From Acidocella sp. (GTDB lineage Bacteria > Pseudomonadota > Alphaproteobacteria > Acetobacterales > Acetobacteraceae): a stretch of DNA of 32,636 nt. Location: NCBI RefSeq assembly GCF_013044125.1, contig NZ_JABEVC010000003.1, positions 1 through 32,636 of the forward strand. Reading direction: 5' to 3'. The translations under genes and the position numbers were made by a program. Of this stretch, positions 7,323 through 15,550 are shown piece by piece. A model generated the notes under the pieces. The model was not told the origin of the DNA. It worked only from the letters and a program-made list of their open reading frames with translations, and searched no databases. The first letter of the stretch is position 1. Every line of letters begins with the position of its first letter.

Positions 7323-9638
7323 ATGACCACAGAGTCCCGTCTCGTCGCGCTCCAGACCAGCCCGCCCGCCTTCACGCGGGATACGGCGGAAATGCTGGCA
7401 TGGGATGTTTTCGGCGTGGCCGGCACCGCGCAGCTGCTCTATGGCGAGCGCGACCAGAATTTTCGGATCCGCCCCGAAGCAGGGGATGGGATCATCCTGA
7501 AAATCCTGGGGCCCGACGAAGATGCCGCCACGGTTGAATTCCAGACCGGGGCGCTTGAGCATATCGCGATGATGGACCCTGCCCTGCCGGTGCCGCGCGT
7601 CCACAGAACGCTGAACGGCGAAGCCTATACGCGGGTGAAGGATGACGCCGGGGTGGCGCATATCGTGCGGGCGCTGCGGTTTCAGCCAGGGCGGATCATG
7701 GAAGGCGTGGAGCCCGGCGTGGCGCTGCTGCGCAACACCGGCGCCACGCTGGCGCGGCTGAACCGGGCGCTGGCGAATTATTTTCATCCAGCCGCGGGGC
7801 AGCGGATCGTGTGGGACCTGCGCCGGATCGTGGAACTGCGGCCCTCCGCCACACTGATCGAACCGGCGGCAACCAGGGCGCTGGTTGAGGGCGCGCTTGA
7901 CCGCTTCATCGCCTTCATGCCCGAGATGGCGCGGCTGCGCCACCAGATGGTGCATAACGACCTGCATCCCGGCAACATGCTGATAGACAATACGGCCAGC
8001 ACGATAACCGGGCTGCTCGATTTTGGCGACATGATCCACGCGCCGCTGGTGTTCGACATCGCGGTGACCGCCGCCGAGACCACGGGCAGCAACATGTCCC
8101 CCATTGATTACGCCGCCGAGGTGATCGCCGGATATAACGCGGTGACACCGCTGGAGGATGCCGAATTCCCCGCCTTATTCGAGGCCATCATCGCCCGGCA
8201 TGCGCAGAGCGCGACCATTCACGCCTGGCGGCGGCATAACGACCCGGAGGGCGCGGCGAAGCTTGGCAGTCTGAGCGCGCTGAGCGCCCCGGCTATCGAG
8301 GCGTTTCTGGCCGCCGGGCGCGAGGCCGTGGTAGCGAAATTCCGCGCCGTGGCGGCGCGCAAGGCGGAGGATGACGCGCAGGCCCTGCCCGCACGGCGGC
8401 GGCGCGTGCTGGGGCGGGGGCTGGAACTTTCCTACCGGGAGCCTGTGCATCTGGTGCGCGGCGAGGGCGTGTTTCTCTACGCGCCGGATGGGCGGCGCTA
8501 TCTCGACGCTTACAATAACGTGCCCGCCGTAGGACACGGGAACAGGCGCGTGGCGGAGGCCATAGGCCGCCAGATGGCGACCCTGTGCGCCAACACCCGC
8601 TACCTGCACGAGACGGTGGTGGAATATGCCGAGCGGCTCACCGCCACCATGCCCGAGGGGCTGGAGACTTGCCTGTTCGTGAACAGCGGCTCGGAGGCGA
8701 ATGATGCGGCCTGGCGGATTGCCAAAACCGTGACCGGGCACGGCGGAGCCCTGGTGATGGCCAACGCGTATCATGGCGTGACCGATGCGGTGGCGGCGCT
8801 TTCGCCGTATTATGGCCCCTTCGCGCAGCCGCTGGCCCCCTTCGTGCAGACGCTGGAGGCGCCCGATACCTATCGCGGGCGGCTTGGCGGCGCCGGGGCG
8901 GCGGCCGGCTATGCGGCGGATGCCGACCGCGCGATTGCCATGTTGCAGGCGAGCGGACACGGCGTGGCCGCGCTGATCATTGATTCAGCCTTTGTCTCCA
9001 ACGGCATACTGGATGTGCCGGAAGGCTATTTGGCAGCGGTGGCGGCCAAGGTCCGCGCGGCGGGGGGGCTGGTAATCGGCGACGAGGTGCAATCAGGCTT
9101 CGGGCGCATGGGCGATGCCTTCTGGGGGTTTGCGCGCCATGGCGTGGTGCCCGACATGGTAACGCTGGGCAAGCCGATGGCCAACGGGCACCCGGCCGGC
9201 GCGGTGGTGACACGGCCCGATTTGTTGCAGGCGTTTACTGACAAGATCGATTTTTTTTCAACCTTTGGGGGCAACCCTGTCTCTGCTGCCGCCGCACTGG
9301 CCACGCTGGACATATTGCAGGGCGAGAAATTGCAGGACAACGCGCGGACCACCGGCAAGCTGCTGCGCGAAGGGCTTAAGACGCTGGCCGGGCGGCATGC
9401 TGCCATTGGGAATGTGCGCGGCGGCGGGCTGATGGTTGGCGTGGAGATTGTGCGCGACCACGCACTGCGCACGCCGGCGCCGGAGCTGGCAAAGCAGATT
9501 GCCAACAAGATGCGCCATCTGGGCGTGTTGATCGGCACCGAGGGACCGGATGGGAATGTATTGAAAATCCGCCCGCCCCTGCCCTTTGGCCCGCCGCATG
9601 CCGCGATGCTTCTGGAAGCTCTGGACCAGGCGCTTTAG
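7323..9638 (+). CDS. APH-kinase / class III PLP phospho-lyase fusion
   Basis: A 771-residue two-domain protein. Residues about 20-330 are an APH/choline-kinase-type kinase: GERDQNF in the nucleotide loop, the catalytic loop HNDLHPGNML with D213 and N218, and the metal-binding DFGD at D233. Residues about 350-771 are a class III aminotransferase fold: NSGSEANDAAWRIAK, DEVQSGFGRMG (D587, pyridine-nitrogen contact), and PLP lysine K617 in TLGKPMANGHPAGAVV. GERDQNF and this domain pairing match the family of hydroxylysine kinase (AGPHD1) with the phospho-lyases AGXT2L1/AGXT2L2. These phosphorylate an amino alcohol, then eliminate phosphate and ammonia to give an aldehyde. I therefore predict a bifunctional kinase/phospho-lyase; the substrate (ethanolamine, hydroxylysine or another) is unknown. 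Some bacterial relatives carry an extra M23 peptidase-like domain between the halves; here a short Arg-rich linker replaces it. GAGG lies 9 bases before the ATG. Confidence 0.85.
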   Translation: MTTESRLVALQTSPPAFTRDTAEMLAWDVFGVAGTAQLLYGERDQNFRIRPEAGDGIILKILGPDEDAATVEFQTGALEHIAMMDPALPVPRVHRTLNGEAYTRVKDDAGVAHIVRALRFQPGRIMEGVEPGVALLRNTGATLARLNRALANYFHPAAGQRIVWDLRRIVELRPSATLIEPAATRALVEGALDRFIAFMPEMARLRHQMVHNDLHPGNMLIDNTASTITGLLDFGDMIHAPLVFDIAVTAAETTGSNMSPIDYAAEVIAGYNAVTPLEDAEFPALFEAIIARHAQSATIHAWRRHNDPEGAAKLGSLSALSAPAIEAFLAAGREAVVAKFRAVAARKAEDDAQALPARRRRVLGRGLELSYREPVHLVRGEGVFLYAPDGRRYLDAYNNVPAVGHGNRRVAEAIGRQMATLCANTRYLHETVVEYAERLTATMPEGLETCLFVNSGSEANDAAWRIAKTVTGHGGALVMANAYHGVTDAVAALSPYYGPFAQPLAPFVQTLEAPDTYRGRLGGAGAAAGYAADADRAIAMLQASGHGVAALIIDSAFVSNGILDVPEGYLAAVAAKVRAAGGLVIGDEVQSGFGRMGDAFWGFARHGVVPDMVTLGKPMANGHPAGAVVTRPDLLQAFTDKIDFFSTFGGNPVSAAAALATLDILQGEKLQDNARTTGKLLREGLKTLAGRHAAIGNVRGGGLMVGVEIVRDHALRTPAPELAKQIANKMRHLGVLIGTEGPDGNVLKIRPPLPFGPPHAAMLLEALDQAL

Positions 9639-9655
9639 GCCATCGCAGTCTCTAG

Positions 9656-9680
9656 CCTGATCGCTTTAAGCGCGATCAGG
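9656..9680. terminator. Hairpin between convergent genes
   Basis: CCTGATCGC (9656-9664) and GCGATCAGG (9672-9680) form a perfect nine-pair stem with a seven-base loop, 18 bases past the fusion-gene stop. No T tract follows on either strand. It may be a bidirectional, factor-assisted terminator or a mRNA-end protector. A second short hairpin (CGCTC-GGTT-GAGCG, 9719-9732) lies just after the tautomerase stop. Confidence 0.5.
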
Positions 9681-9736
9681 TCTGGCGATATTTCCGAGGG
9701 CGATTCACGCTTTCGGCTCGCTCGGTTGAGCGAACC

Positions 9737-9943
9737 TCAAACGATCGCGCTCTCGCCAGGCGGCTTGCCCTTGAGGACGCCGCCAGCGGCAAAATGCCAT
9801 GGCGGAACCTCACGGATGATGACCCGGACCGCATCGCGCGGGGCGCCGACCGTCTCCATCAGCGCCACCGTGACTTTCTCGACCATGGCTTCCTTGGCCG
9901 CGAAACTGCGGCCTTCCATCATGGTGACTTCAACAATCGGCAT
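9737..9943 (-). CDS. dmpI: 4-oxalocrotonate tautomerase
   Basis: A 68-residue tautomerase of the 4-OT family. It converts 2-hydroxymuconate (4-oxalocrotonate enol) to 2-oxo-3-hexenedioate in the meta-cleavage pathway. Numbered after removal of the initiator Met, all four key residues are in place: Pro1 (general base), Arg11, Arg39 and Phe50. Length is slightly above the classic 62. A strong AAGGAGG lies 5 bases before the ATG. It is the last gene of the operon, 11 bases after the decarboxylase. DmpI and XylH are equivalent names for this enzyme. Confidence 0.93.
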   Translation of the reverse strand: MPIVEVTMMEGRSFAAKEAMVEKVTVALMETVGAPRDAVRVIIREVPPWHFAAGGVLKGKPPGESAIV

Positions 9944-9954
9944 TGCGGCCTCCT

Positions 9955-10725
9955 TTAAGCGGTTACGTTGAAGGACACGGCGCCCAGCTTCTGGAAGCTG
10001 GTACGCACGAAATCGCCAGGGGTGAGCGCGTGGGCGGCGGTGGCGCCGCCGGCGAGCACGATGTCACCTGGCTCCAGACGCTCGCCAACGCTGCCGATGA
10101 GGCGCGCGGCGCAGACCAGCGAACGGATCGGGTTGCCCAGAATCGCCGCCGTGGAACCGATTTGCACCGGGTGGCCGTTAAGCTCCATGATGATGCCGAG
10201 GTTGGAGACATCGGTGGAAGGCTTGGCCCAGGCGCCGAGGTAGAAGCCCGAGGAGGAGGAGTTGTCGGCAATCACGTCAGCCAGTGCGAATTTGAAATTT
10301 CTGTAGCGGCTGTCAATGATCTCCATTGCCGGGGCAATGGCTTCCACCGCGTCCAGCGCTTCGGCGGGCGAGACGTTGCCCGATAGCGGCTTGCGCATGA
10401 CGTAGGCGATTTCAGGCTCGACGCGCGGATGCGTGTAGCGCGCGTGGGACATCTCGCCGCCTTCCTCAAGGCGCATCGCGTCCGTCAGACGGCCCCAGAT
10501 GACCTCGGCAACCCCCATTTGCTGCATTTTCGCGCGCGAGGTGAGGCCCATTTTGTAGCCCACGCGGCGCTCGCCGCGCGCCCAGCGCCGCGCCACCGAG
10601 AGCGCCTGGATGGCATAGGCATCAGCCACCGAGAGATTTGGGTAAGTATCGGTGAGCTGCGGCACGGCGGTGGCGGTGCGCGCGGCTTCGTCGAGGCCTG
10701 CCGCCAGTTCGGAAAGATTGGTCAT
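9955..10725 (-). CDS. dmpH: 4-oxalocrotonate decarboxylase (2-oxo-3-hexenedioate decarboxylase)
   Basis: A 256-residue member of the decarboxylase/hydratase family. It decarboxylates 2-oxo-3-hexenedioate to 2-hydroxypenta-2,4-dienoate. Diagnostic segments are RRVGYKMGLTSRAKMQQMGV, HPRVEPEIAYVM (metal-binding Glu pair region), SSSGFYLGAWAKP and NGHPVQIGSTAAILGNPIRSLV. These separate it from the paralogous hydratase next door, which has [15 protein letters not shown]. DmpH normally forms a complex with the DmpE hydratase, and the two genes lie side by side here. The start ATG at 10725 has GAGGCAG about 5 bases upstream. Length matches DmpH/XylI (about 264). Confidence 0.92.
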   Translation of the reverse strand: MTNLSELAAGLDEAARTATAVPQLTDTYPNLSVADAYAIQALSVARRWARGERRVGYKMGLTSRAKMQQMGVAEVIWGRLTDAMRLEEGGEMSHARYTHPRVEPEIAYVMRKPLSGNVSPAEALDAVEAIAPAMEIIDSRYRNFKFALADVIADNSSSSGFYLGAWAKPSTDVSNLGIIMELNGHPVQIGSTAAILGNPIRSLVCAARLIGSVGERLEPGDIVLAGGATAAHALTPGDFVRTSFQKLGAVSFNVTA

Positions 10726-10758
10726 GTTACTGCCTCGCGGAGTTTGAAGTGGCCATGA

Positions 10759-11565
10759 TTATTCGTTTGCAAAAGCGGCGCGCACGGCGCCGAGGCCCTC
10801 GATGCGTACATCGAATACATCGCCCGGCTGGACGCTGACCATCGGCCCCAGCGCGCCGGAGAGAATGGTATCGCCCGCGCGCAACGGATGACCGGCGCGC
10901 GCCATCACCTGCGCCAGCCAGAGCGCCGCGTTCAGCGGTGAACCCAGGCAGGCGGCACCCGCGCCGACGGAGACGGGCTCGCCGGATTTTTCCATGACCA
11001 TGCCGCACAGCCGCGGGTCGAAGTCCGGCAGCCGTACCGGGCGCGAGCCCAGCACATAAAGGCCGGAGGAGGCGTTGTCAGCGATGGTGTCGGTGATTTT
11101 TATGTCCCAGTTCTGGACGCGCGAACCAACGATTTCCACGGCGGGGACGGCATATTCGATGGCGCGGAAGAGATCCGCCGCCGTGAGCTGCTCATGCATG
11201 AGATCGCGCCCCAGCACGAAAGCAATCTCAGCTTCGACCTTGGGCTGCAGGACATCGGCCAGCGATACGTCCTGCGCCTCGCCGCGCGCCATGTCGGCGA
11301 AGAGCATGCCGTAATCAGGCTGGGTGACGCCCAGCTGTTTCTGCACGGCAACCGAGGTGAGGCCGATTTTGCGGCCTGCCAGGCGGCGGCCGGCGGCCAG
11401 CGCGCGCTGCGTGTTGAGCTCCTGCACCGCGTAGGCTCCCGCGACATCGCCTTCGGCCAGGAGCGTGCGCACCGGAGCACAAGGGGTGCCGCTGCGCGCC
11501 GCCTCGAACAACAGATCGGCGGCGGCGCGGATGGCATCCGCCGTGGATTTTGAAGATATGGTCAT
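10759..11565 (-). CDS. dmpE: 2-oxopent-4-enoate hydratase
   Basis: A 268-residue hydratase that adds water to 2-hydroxypenta-2,4-dienoate to give 4-hydroxy-2-oxovalerate. It is paralogous to the decarboxylase downstream. Family segments are [66 protein letters not shown] and [16 protein letters not shown]. The open frame extends 20 codons upstream into the dehydrogenase gene, but [19 protein letters not shown] at 11565 is the sensible start, leaving a 16-base gap. The family order dmpC-dmpE-dmpH is conserved. An MhpD-like assignment is the close alternative and has the same chemistry. Confidence 0.9.
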   Translation of the reverse strand: MTISSKSTADAIRAAADLLFEAARSGTPCAPVRTLLAEGDVAGAYAVQELNTQRALAAGRRLAGRKIGLTSVAVQKQLGVTQPDYGMLFADMARGEAQDVSLADVLQPKVEAEIAFVLGRDLMHEQLTAADLFRAIEYAVPAVEIVGSRVQNWDIKITDTIADNASSGLYVLGSRPVRLPDFDPRLCGMVMEKSGEPVSVGAGAACLGSPLNAALWLAQVMARAGHPLRAGDTILSGALGPMVSVQPGDVFDVRIEGLGAVRAAFANE

Positions 11566-11581
11566 GATTGTTGTTCCGCTC

Positions 11582-13066
11582 TCAGAGTTTGACGCAGACG
11601 TTAGTGATTTCGGTGTAAAACTCAAGCGAGTGCACCCCGCCCTCGCGGCCGATGCCCGACGCTTTCGCGCCGCCGAAGGCTGTACGCAGATCGCGCAAGA
11701 ACCAGGAATTCACCCAGCAGATGCCAACCTCCATGCGGGCCGCGACGCGATGCGCGCGCGAGAGATTTTCCGTCCATACCGAAGCCGCCAGGCCGTAGGG
11801 CGTTGCGTTGGCGAGACGGATGGCTTCCTCCTCGGTATCAAACGGGCGGATGTGGCAGCAAGGACCAAAAATTTCCTCGTTCACCACCGAGGCATCGTCG
11901 GGCAGGCCGGTCCAGATCGTCGGCTGGACCCAGGCGCCGCCGGCGAGTTCGCCCGGCATGTCCGGCACGCCGCCGCCGGTGATGATGGTGGCGCCCTCCG
12001 CAACAGCCCGCGCGTAGTAGGAGAGCACTTTTTTACGATGCTGCTCACTGACCAGCGGGCCGAGATTGGCGGCGGGATCTTCCGGGCTGCCGAACTTCAG
12101 CCCCTCGGCGCCCAGCTTCAGCCGCGCGACGAATTCATCAAAAACCGGGCGTTCGACATAAATCCGCTCGGTGCCGAGACAGACCTGGCCGCAATTGGCG
12201 AAGGCCGAGCGCATCGTGCCTTCGATCGCCTTATCCAGATCGGCATCGGCGAAGACCAGCGCGGGGTTTTTGCCGCCCAGTTCCAGCGAGACAGGGCGCA
12301 CGCCGCGCGCGGCTTCGCGCATAAGCGCCTCGCCGCTGCGGGTGGAGCCGGTGAAGGTGATGCCGTTGACGCCAGGATGCTGGGTTAAGAATTCCCCCGC
12401 CGAATTGCCGCCGAAACCATGCACGACGTTGTAAACACCCTTGGGCACACCTACGGAATTCATCACCTCGCCGAGCAGCGTGGCGGTGAGGGGCGTGGCC
12501 TCGGAGGGCTTGACGACAACGGTGTTGCCCAGCGCCAGCGCCGGGCCAACCTTCCAGGTCATCAGCAGCAGCGGCAGGTTCCAGGGCGAGATGACCGCGA
12601 TGACGCCGCGCGGACGGCGCAGCGCATAATTCATCGCGCCATTGCCATCGGGTGTAGGCGTGGTGAAGCATTCTGTGGATACGGTTTTCGCGACATCAGT
12701 GAACATCGTGAAGTTAGCCGCGCCGCGGGGGATATCAATATGCGAGGCAAGGCTTGCCGGTTTGCCGGTGTCCAGGCATTCGGCGGCCAGGAATTCATCG
12801 AAGCGGCGGTTGATCTCGGCGGCGACCTTGCCTAGCAGGGCTGAGCGCTCGTTCAGCGACATCCGGCCCCAGGGGCCATCCAGCGCGGCGCGCGCGGCTT
12901 TTACCGCCGCGTCGATCTCGGCGCGCCCGCCCTCGGGGACGGCGCCAATGCGCGAGCCGTCAACAGGGCAAATGTTATCATAGAATTTGCCGGTGCCGCC
13001 CTGGGTGAAGGCGCCATCAATGAAATGCGCCGCATCACGGCGGGCAGCGGATAATGAGAAGGTCAT
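11582..13066 (-). CDS. dmpC: 2-hydroxymuconic semialdehyde dehydrogenase
   Basis: A 494-residue NAD-dependent aldehyde dehydrogenase. It oxidises the ring-cleavage product 2-hydroxymuconic semialdehyde to 2-hydroxymuconate, directing flux into the 4-oxalocrotonate branch. The catalytic cysteine is C296 ([16 protein letters not shown]) and the general-base glutamate is E262 ([13 protein letters not shown]). The C-terminal [21 protein letters not shown] and the [13 protein letters not shown] end are characteristic of DmpC/XylG rather than general ALDHs. The start is the ATG at 13066 with AAGGGACA about 9 bases upstream; a TTG eight codons earlier is less likely. It lies 20 bases after the HbpS-like gene. 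Confidence 0.93.
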   Translation of the reverse strand: MTFSLSAARRDAAHFIDGAFTQGGTGKFYDNICPVDGSRIGAVPEGGRAEIDAAVKAARAALDGPWGRMSLNERSALLGKVAAEINRRFDEFLAAECLDTGKPASLASHIDIPRGAANFTMFTDVAKTVSTECFTTPTPDGNGAMNYALRRPRGVIAVISPWNLPLLLMTWKVGPALALGNTVVVKPSEATPLTATLLGEVMNSVGVPKGVYNVVHGFGGNSAGEFLTQHPGVNGITFTGSTRSGEALMREAARGVRPVSLELGGKNPALVFADADLDKAIEGTMRSAFANCGQVCLGTERIYVERPVFDEFVARLKLGAEGLKFGSPEDPAANLGPLVSEQHRKKVLSYYARAVAEGATIITGGGVPDMPGELAGGAWVQPTIWTGLPDDASVVNEEIFGPCCHIRPFDTEEEAIRLANATPYGLAASVWTENLSRAHRVAARMEVGICWVNSWFLRDLRTAFGGAKASGIGREGGVHSLEFYTEITNVCVKL

Positions 13067-13086
13067 GAAAAATTTGTCCCTTATAA

Positions 13087-13512
13087 TCAATCCAGGCCGA
13101 GCGCGCGCAGCCCGGCCGCGGCACCGGCGCGGTCGTCGTCCTCCGAACCGCCGGAAACGCCGATTCCGCCTATGATGTTGCCATTTTGCCGAAGCGGCGC
13201 GCCGCCCCCGAACAGCACCACGCCGGGGCGCATCGCCAGCCCTTCACGCACCACTTCACGCTGCGAGAGGCGTTTGCAGAGATCGTCCGTCGAGATGCCG
13301 AAAATCGCCGCGGTCCATGCCTTGTCACGGGCGATATCCACCGAGGCGGCAAACGCCCCATCGGCGCGCAAGCAGGCGACGAGCGCGCCGCCGGGGTCCA
13401 CCGCGCAAGCCACCACGGCAACCCCGCGCGATGCGGCATCAGCCACCGCGGCCTGCACGGCACGCAGCCCGGCGGCGGAAGTGATGGTGACGGTTGAACG
13501 GAAAATGCTCAT
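13087..13512 (-). CDS. HbpS/GlcG-like (DUF336) protein
   Basis: A 141-residue protein of the GlcG/HbpS family. Recognisable features are the N-terminal helix AAGLRAVQAAVADAASRGVAVVACAVDPGGALVACLRADGA, the KAWTAAIFGISTDDL segment, RPGVVLFGGGAPLR, and the Gly-rich end IIGGIGVSGGSEDDDRAGAAAGL. No signal peptide is visible, so it is probably cytosolic. Family members include the haem/iron-responsive HbpS of Streptomyces, and others sit in glycolate and aromatic-degradation clusters without a settled function. It lies between catechol 2,3-dioxygenase (20-base gap) and the semialdehyde dehydrogenase (20-base gap), so it is co-transcribed. In the dmp and xyl operons a [2Fe-2S] ferredoxin that reactivates the dioxygenase lies next to it on the other side; no ferredoxin is seen here. 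Confidence 0.82.
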   Translation of the reverse strand: MSIFRSTVTITSAAGLRAVQAAVADAASRGVAVVACAVDPGGALVACLRADGAFAASVDIARDKAWTAAIFGISTDDLCKRLSQREVVREGLAMRPGVVLFGGGAPLRQNGNIIGGIGVSGGSEDDDRAGAAAGLRALGLD

Positions 13513-13532
13513 GGCCTTGCCGCCGTTTTGTT

Positions 13533-14453
13533 TCAGGTTACGACAGAGAGGAACGCTTCGTTAAGAACGCGTTCGTAATAGAAAATGCCTTTGCCGATCT
13601 GGGTTTCGTCCCAGGTGCGGGTCGGGTTGTCAGGATAATAGGTGTAGCCGCCGGCGAAGACCTCATCGCGGTTGCCGGAGGGGTCGAAGAAGTAGATGGT
13701 CTGGCCGCGCGTGATGCCGTGGCGGGTCGGCCCGATATCGATGGAAATATCGAAATGGGTCAGGATGTCAGCGGCGTGGCCGACGCTGTCCCAGTTTTCG
13801 AGTTCGAAGGAGACGTGATGCAGCTTGTTCGGCTCTGCGTGATTGACGAAGGCGATGTCATGCGCCTTCATGCCGCAGGTGAGCCAGATGGCGAGAAGGC
13901 CGCCTGGCGTGTCAACCCGCTCGGCGCAGCGGAAATCCAGAACCTTTGTGAAGAAATCGAGATTTTCCTCAATCTTCGGGCCGTAGAGGAGCGCATGGTC
14001 AAAACGGTTGGCCTGCATGCCGTGCGGCTCGCTCACCCAGATGTTCGGGTTATGCGTCAGCGGCTTCGGCTCGGACTGCTCGGCATGGGCGTAAAGCTCG
14101 ATCCGGTGGCCGGAAGCGATGGTGAAGCCGATACGCCGGCCGATGCCGGGCTGCTCGCCCGCGGCGACGTGATCCACCGCATATCCGTAGTCTACAATGC
14201 GCTTCTCGAAGGAATCCAGATCCGAATCTTCCAGCACCTTGAAGGCCATCAGGTCAACGCCGGGGGCATCAGCCTTGCGCAGGACGATGCTGTGGTGGTC
14301 GAATTCGTCAGCAGCCTTCAAGTACATCCGGCCGTCCGCCCCCTCCGTTACCCGGTTGAGACCGATACGCTTGATGTAATGTTCGACCGCTGATTGCATG
14401 TCGAGCACGCGGAGCTGAATAAAGCCGGGACGCAGAACGCCGGTATGGGCCAT
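13533..14453 (-). CDS. dmpB: Catechol 2,3-dioxygenase
   Basis: A 306-residue extradiol dioxygenase of the XylE/DmpB type (307). It cleaves catechol with O2 at a non-haem Fe(II) centre to 2-hydroxymuconic semialdehyde. The metal ligands are H153 (RFDHALLYGP), H213 (KLHHVSFEL) and E264 (GNRDEVFAGG), essentially the XylE numbering. Other matches are SIDIGPTRHGITRGQTIYFFDPSGNR and the end FYYERVLNEAFLSVVT. The start has a perfect AAGGAGG at 14461-14467, 7 bases upstream of the ATG. It is the first gene of the six-gene meta operon and faces a divergent GntR gene. No phenol or benzoate hydroxylase is in the window, so the catechol source is elsewhere. Confidence 0.97.
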   Translation of the reverse strand: MAHTGVLRPGFIQLRVLDMQSAVEHYIKRIGLNRVTEGADGRMYLKAADEFDHHSIVLRKADAPGVDLMAFKVLEDSDLDSFEKRIVDYGYAVDHVAAGEQPGIGRRIGFTIASGHRIELYAHAEQSEPKPLTHNPNIWVSEPHGMQANRFDHALLYGPKIEENLDFFTKVLDFRCAERVDTPGGLLAIWLTCGMKAHDIAFVNHAEPNKLHHVSFELENWDSVGHAADILTHFDISIDIGPTRHGITRGQTIYFFDPSGNRDEVFAGGYTYYPDNPTRTWDETQIGKGIFYYERVLNEAFLSVVT

Positions 14454-14546
14454 CGGTAATCCTCCTTGGTTGCGGTGGCGGCCTTTCCGGCAGCCATTCC
14501 TGAAAGCGGCAGACTTAAAGCTGAAGCGTGAGAGCGGTTATTATGA

Positions 14547-14580
14547 GGCTGGAGGCCGCGGCCATACCGCCGCTCCAGCC
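14547..14580 (-). promoter_or_regulatory. Hairpin in the leader of the meta operon
   Basis: GGCTGGAG (14547-14554) and CTCCAGCC (14573-14580) form a perfect eight-pair stem with an 18-base loop containing GCCGCGGC. If the promoter at 14590-14618 is right, this hairpin forms within the first ~40 bases of the transcript. It could also act as a DNA operator. Confidence 0.5.
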
Positions 14581-14589
14581 ATGCAGAGG

Positions 14590-14618
14590 GTGATATTCCC
14601 GGCGGTGGAGGCTGTCAA
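14590..14618 (-). promoter_or_regulatory. Predicted sigma-70-type promoter of the meta operon
   Basis: On the - strand TTGACA (14618-14613) is followed after 17 bases by TATCAC (14595-14590). The -35 is a perfect consensus and the -10 matches four of six. The start would be near 14583, giving a leader of about 130 bases before the dioxygenase ATG. The neighbouring AT-rich stretch (14619-14696) probably also holds the promoter and operator of the divergent GntR gene, but I could not define them. Confidence 0.55.
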
Positions 14619-14786
14619 CAATAATTTCGAGATTTTTTATATATTCGGTAAAATTGTTATTTTCATTTATATTCCAAAGCCGCTATCATAGGGCAAATGT
14701 TGCGATTTACCCGGCTGACCGCCCAGATCCCCGCGTTTCTGGCCAGGGTGGAAAAGCATTCGGAGGATGACTGGATATGGATATTT

Positions 14787-15521
14787 ATGGATACTAATGC
14801 AGCCGCTAATGTGACAGCCGCGGCCTTGGCACCGCCCAAGCCGGTTGCCGCGCGCAGCCTGGTGGAAGCGGCGCATGAGGCGATCCGCCATGAAATTCTC
14901 ACCGGAGGGCTGGCGCCGGGGGAAAAGCTGCGGTTCGAGATGCTGCGCAAGCGCTTTGGCTTTGGCGCCAGCACGCTGCGCGAGGCGCTGACGCGACTGG
15001 TGGGGGAAGCGCTGGTTACCTCCGAGGAGCAAAAGGGGTTCCGGGTTGCGCCGGTCTCGCTGGAGGACCTCGCCGACCTGACCCGCACGCGCAAGTTCAT
15101 TGAACTGGAGGCGTTGCGCGAGTCCATCCTGAATGGTGACGACGCATGGGAGGGCCGCCTGGTTTCCGCCTTCCACCGGCTTTCAAAGGTGGAGGCAAAG
15201 CTGAGCTCCGGGCCTGAGTTGCAGCAGGATGAATTCGAGCGCCGCAACAATGAATTTCACCATGCGCTGATCAGCGCCTGCCCTTCGCGCTGGCTGCACC
15301 ATCTGCACGGGATATTGTATCAGCAGTCGGAGCGATATCGCCGCATCTCGCTGGTGAACCGGGTTGTGCCGCGCGATGTGCATGCCGAACACAAGGCGAT
15401 GTTTGATGCCGCGCTCGCGCGCAACGTGGAATTGGCCTGCCAGGTTGCGGGCGAGCATATCGAACGGACGCTCGCTGTGATGGGCAAGGTGCTGAACGCG
15501 GGGATGAGACCGGGTGGTTAA
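14787..15521 (+). CDS. GntR-family (FCD subgroup) regulator of the meta operon
   Basis: A transcription factor of 244 residues from the ATG at 14787; the frame is open to an ATG at 14697 that would add 30 atypical residues. The N-terminal winged helix-turn-helix covers about residues 20-90 (EAIRHEILTGGLAPGEKLRFEMLRKRFGFGASTLREALTRLVGEALV). The C-terminal FCD effector domain has the metal-binding pattern RRNNEFHHALISAC and EHKAMFDAAL. Members of this subgroup are usually repressors relieved by a small carboxylic acid. Divergent placement next to the dioxygenase gene suggests control of the meta operon, with a pathway acid as inducer. That is an inference. The start is uncertain because no well-spaced ribosome-binding site precedes either ATG. 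Confidence 0.82.
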   Translation: MDTNAAANVTAAALAPPKPVAARSLVEAAHEAIRHEILTGGLAPGEKLRFEMLRKRFGFGASTLREALTRLVGEALVTSEEQKGFRVAPVSLEDLADLTRTRKFIELEALRESILNGDDAWEGRLVSAFHRLSKVEAKLSSGPELQQDEFERRNNEFHHALISACPSRWLHHLHGILYQQSERYRRISLVNRVVPRDVHAEHKAMFDAALARNVELACQVAGEHIERTLAVMGKVLNAGMRPGG

Positions 15522-15550
15522 GCGCCAGCGCGGCGGGCGGCAAGCGTGTG

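Noticed and set aside
14697-14786. The 30-codon N-terminal extension of the GntR regulator
   Set aside because: Its sequence is unlike GntR N-termini and it would overlap the likely operator region; kept only as an alternative start.
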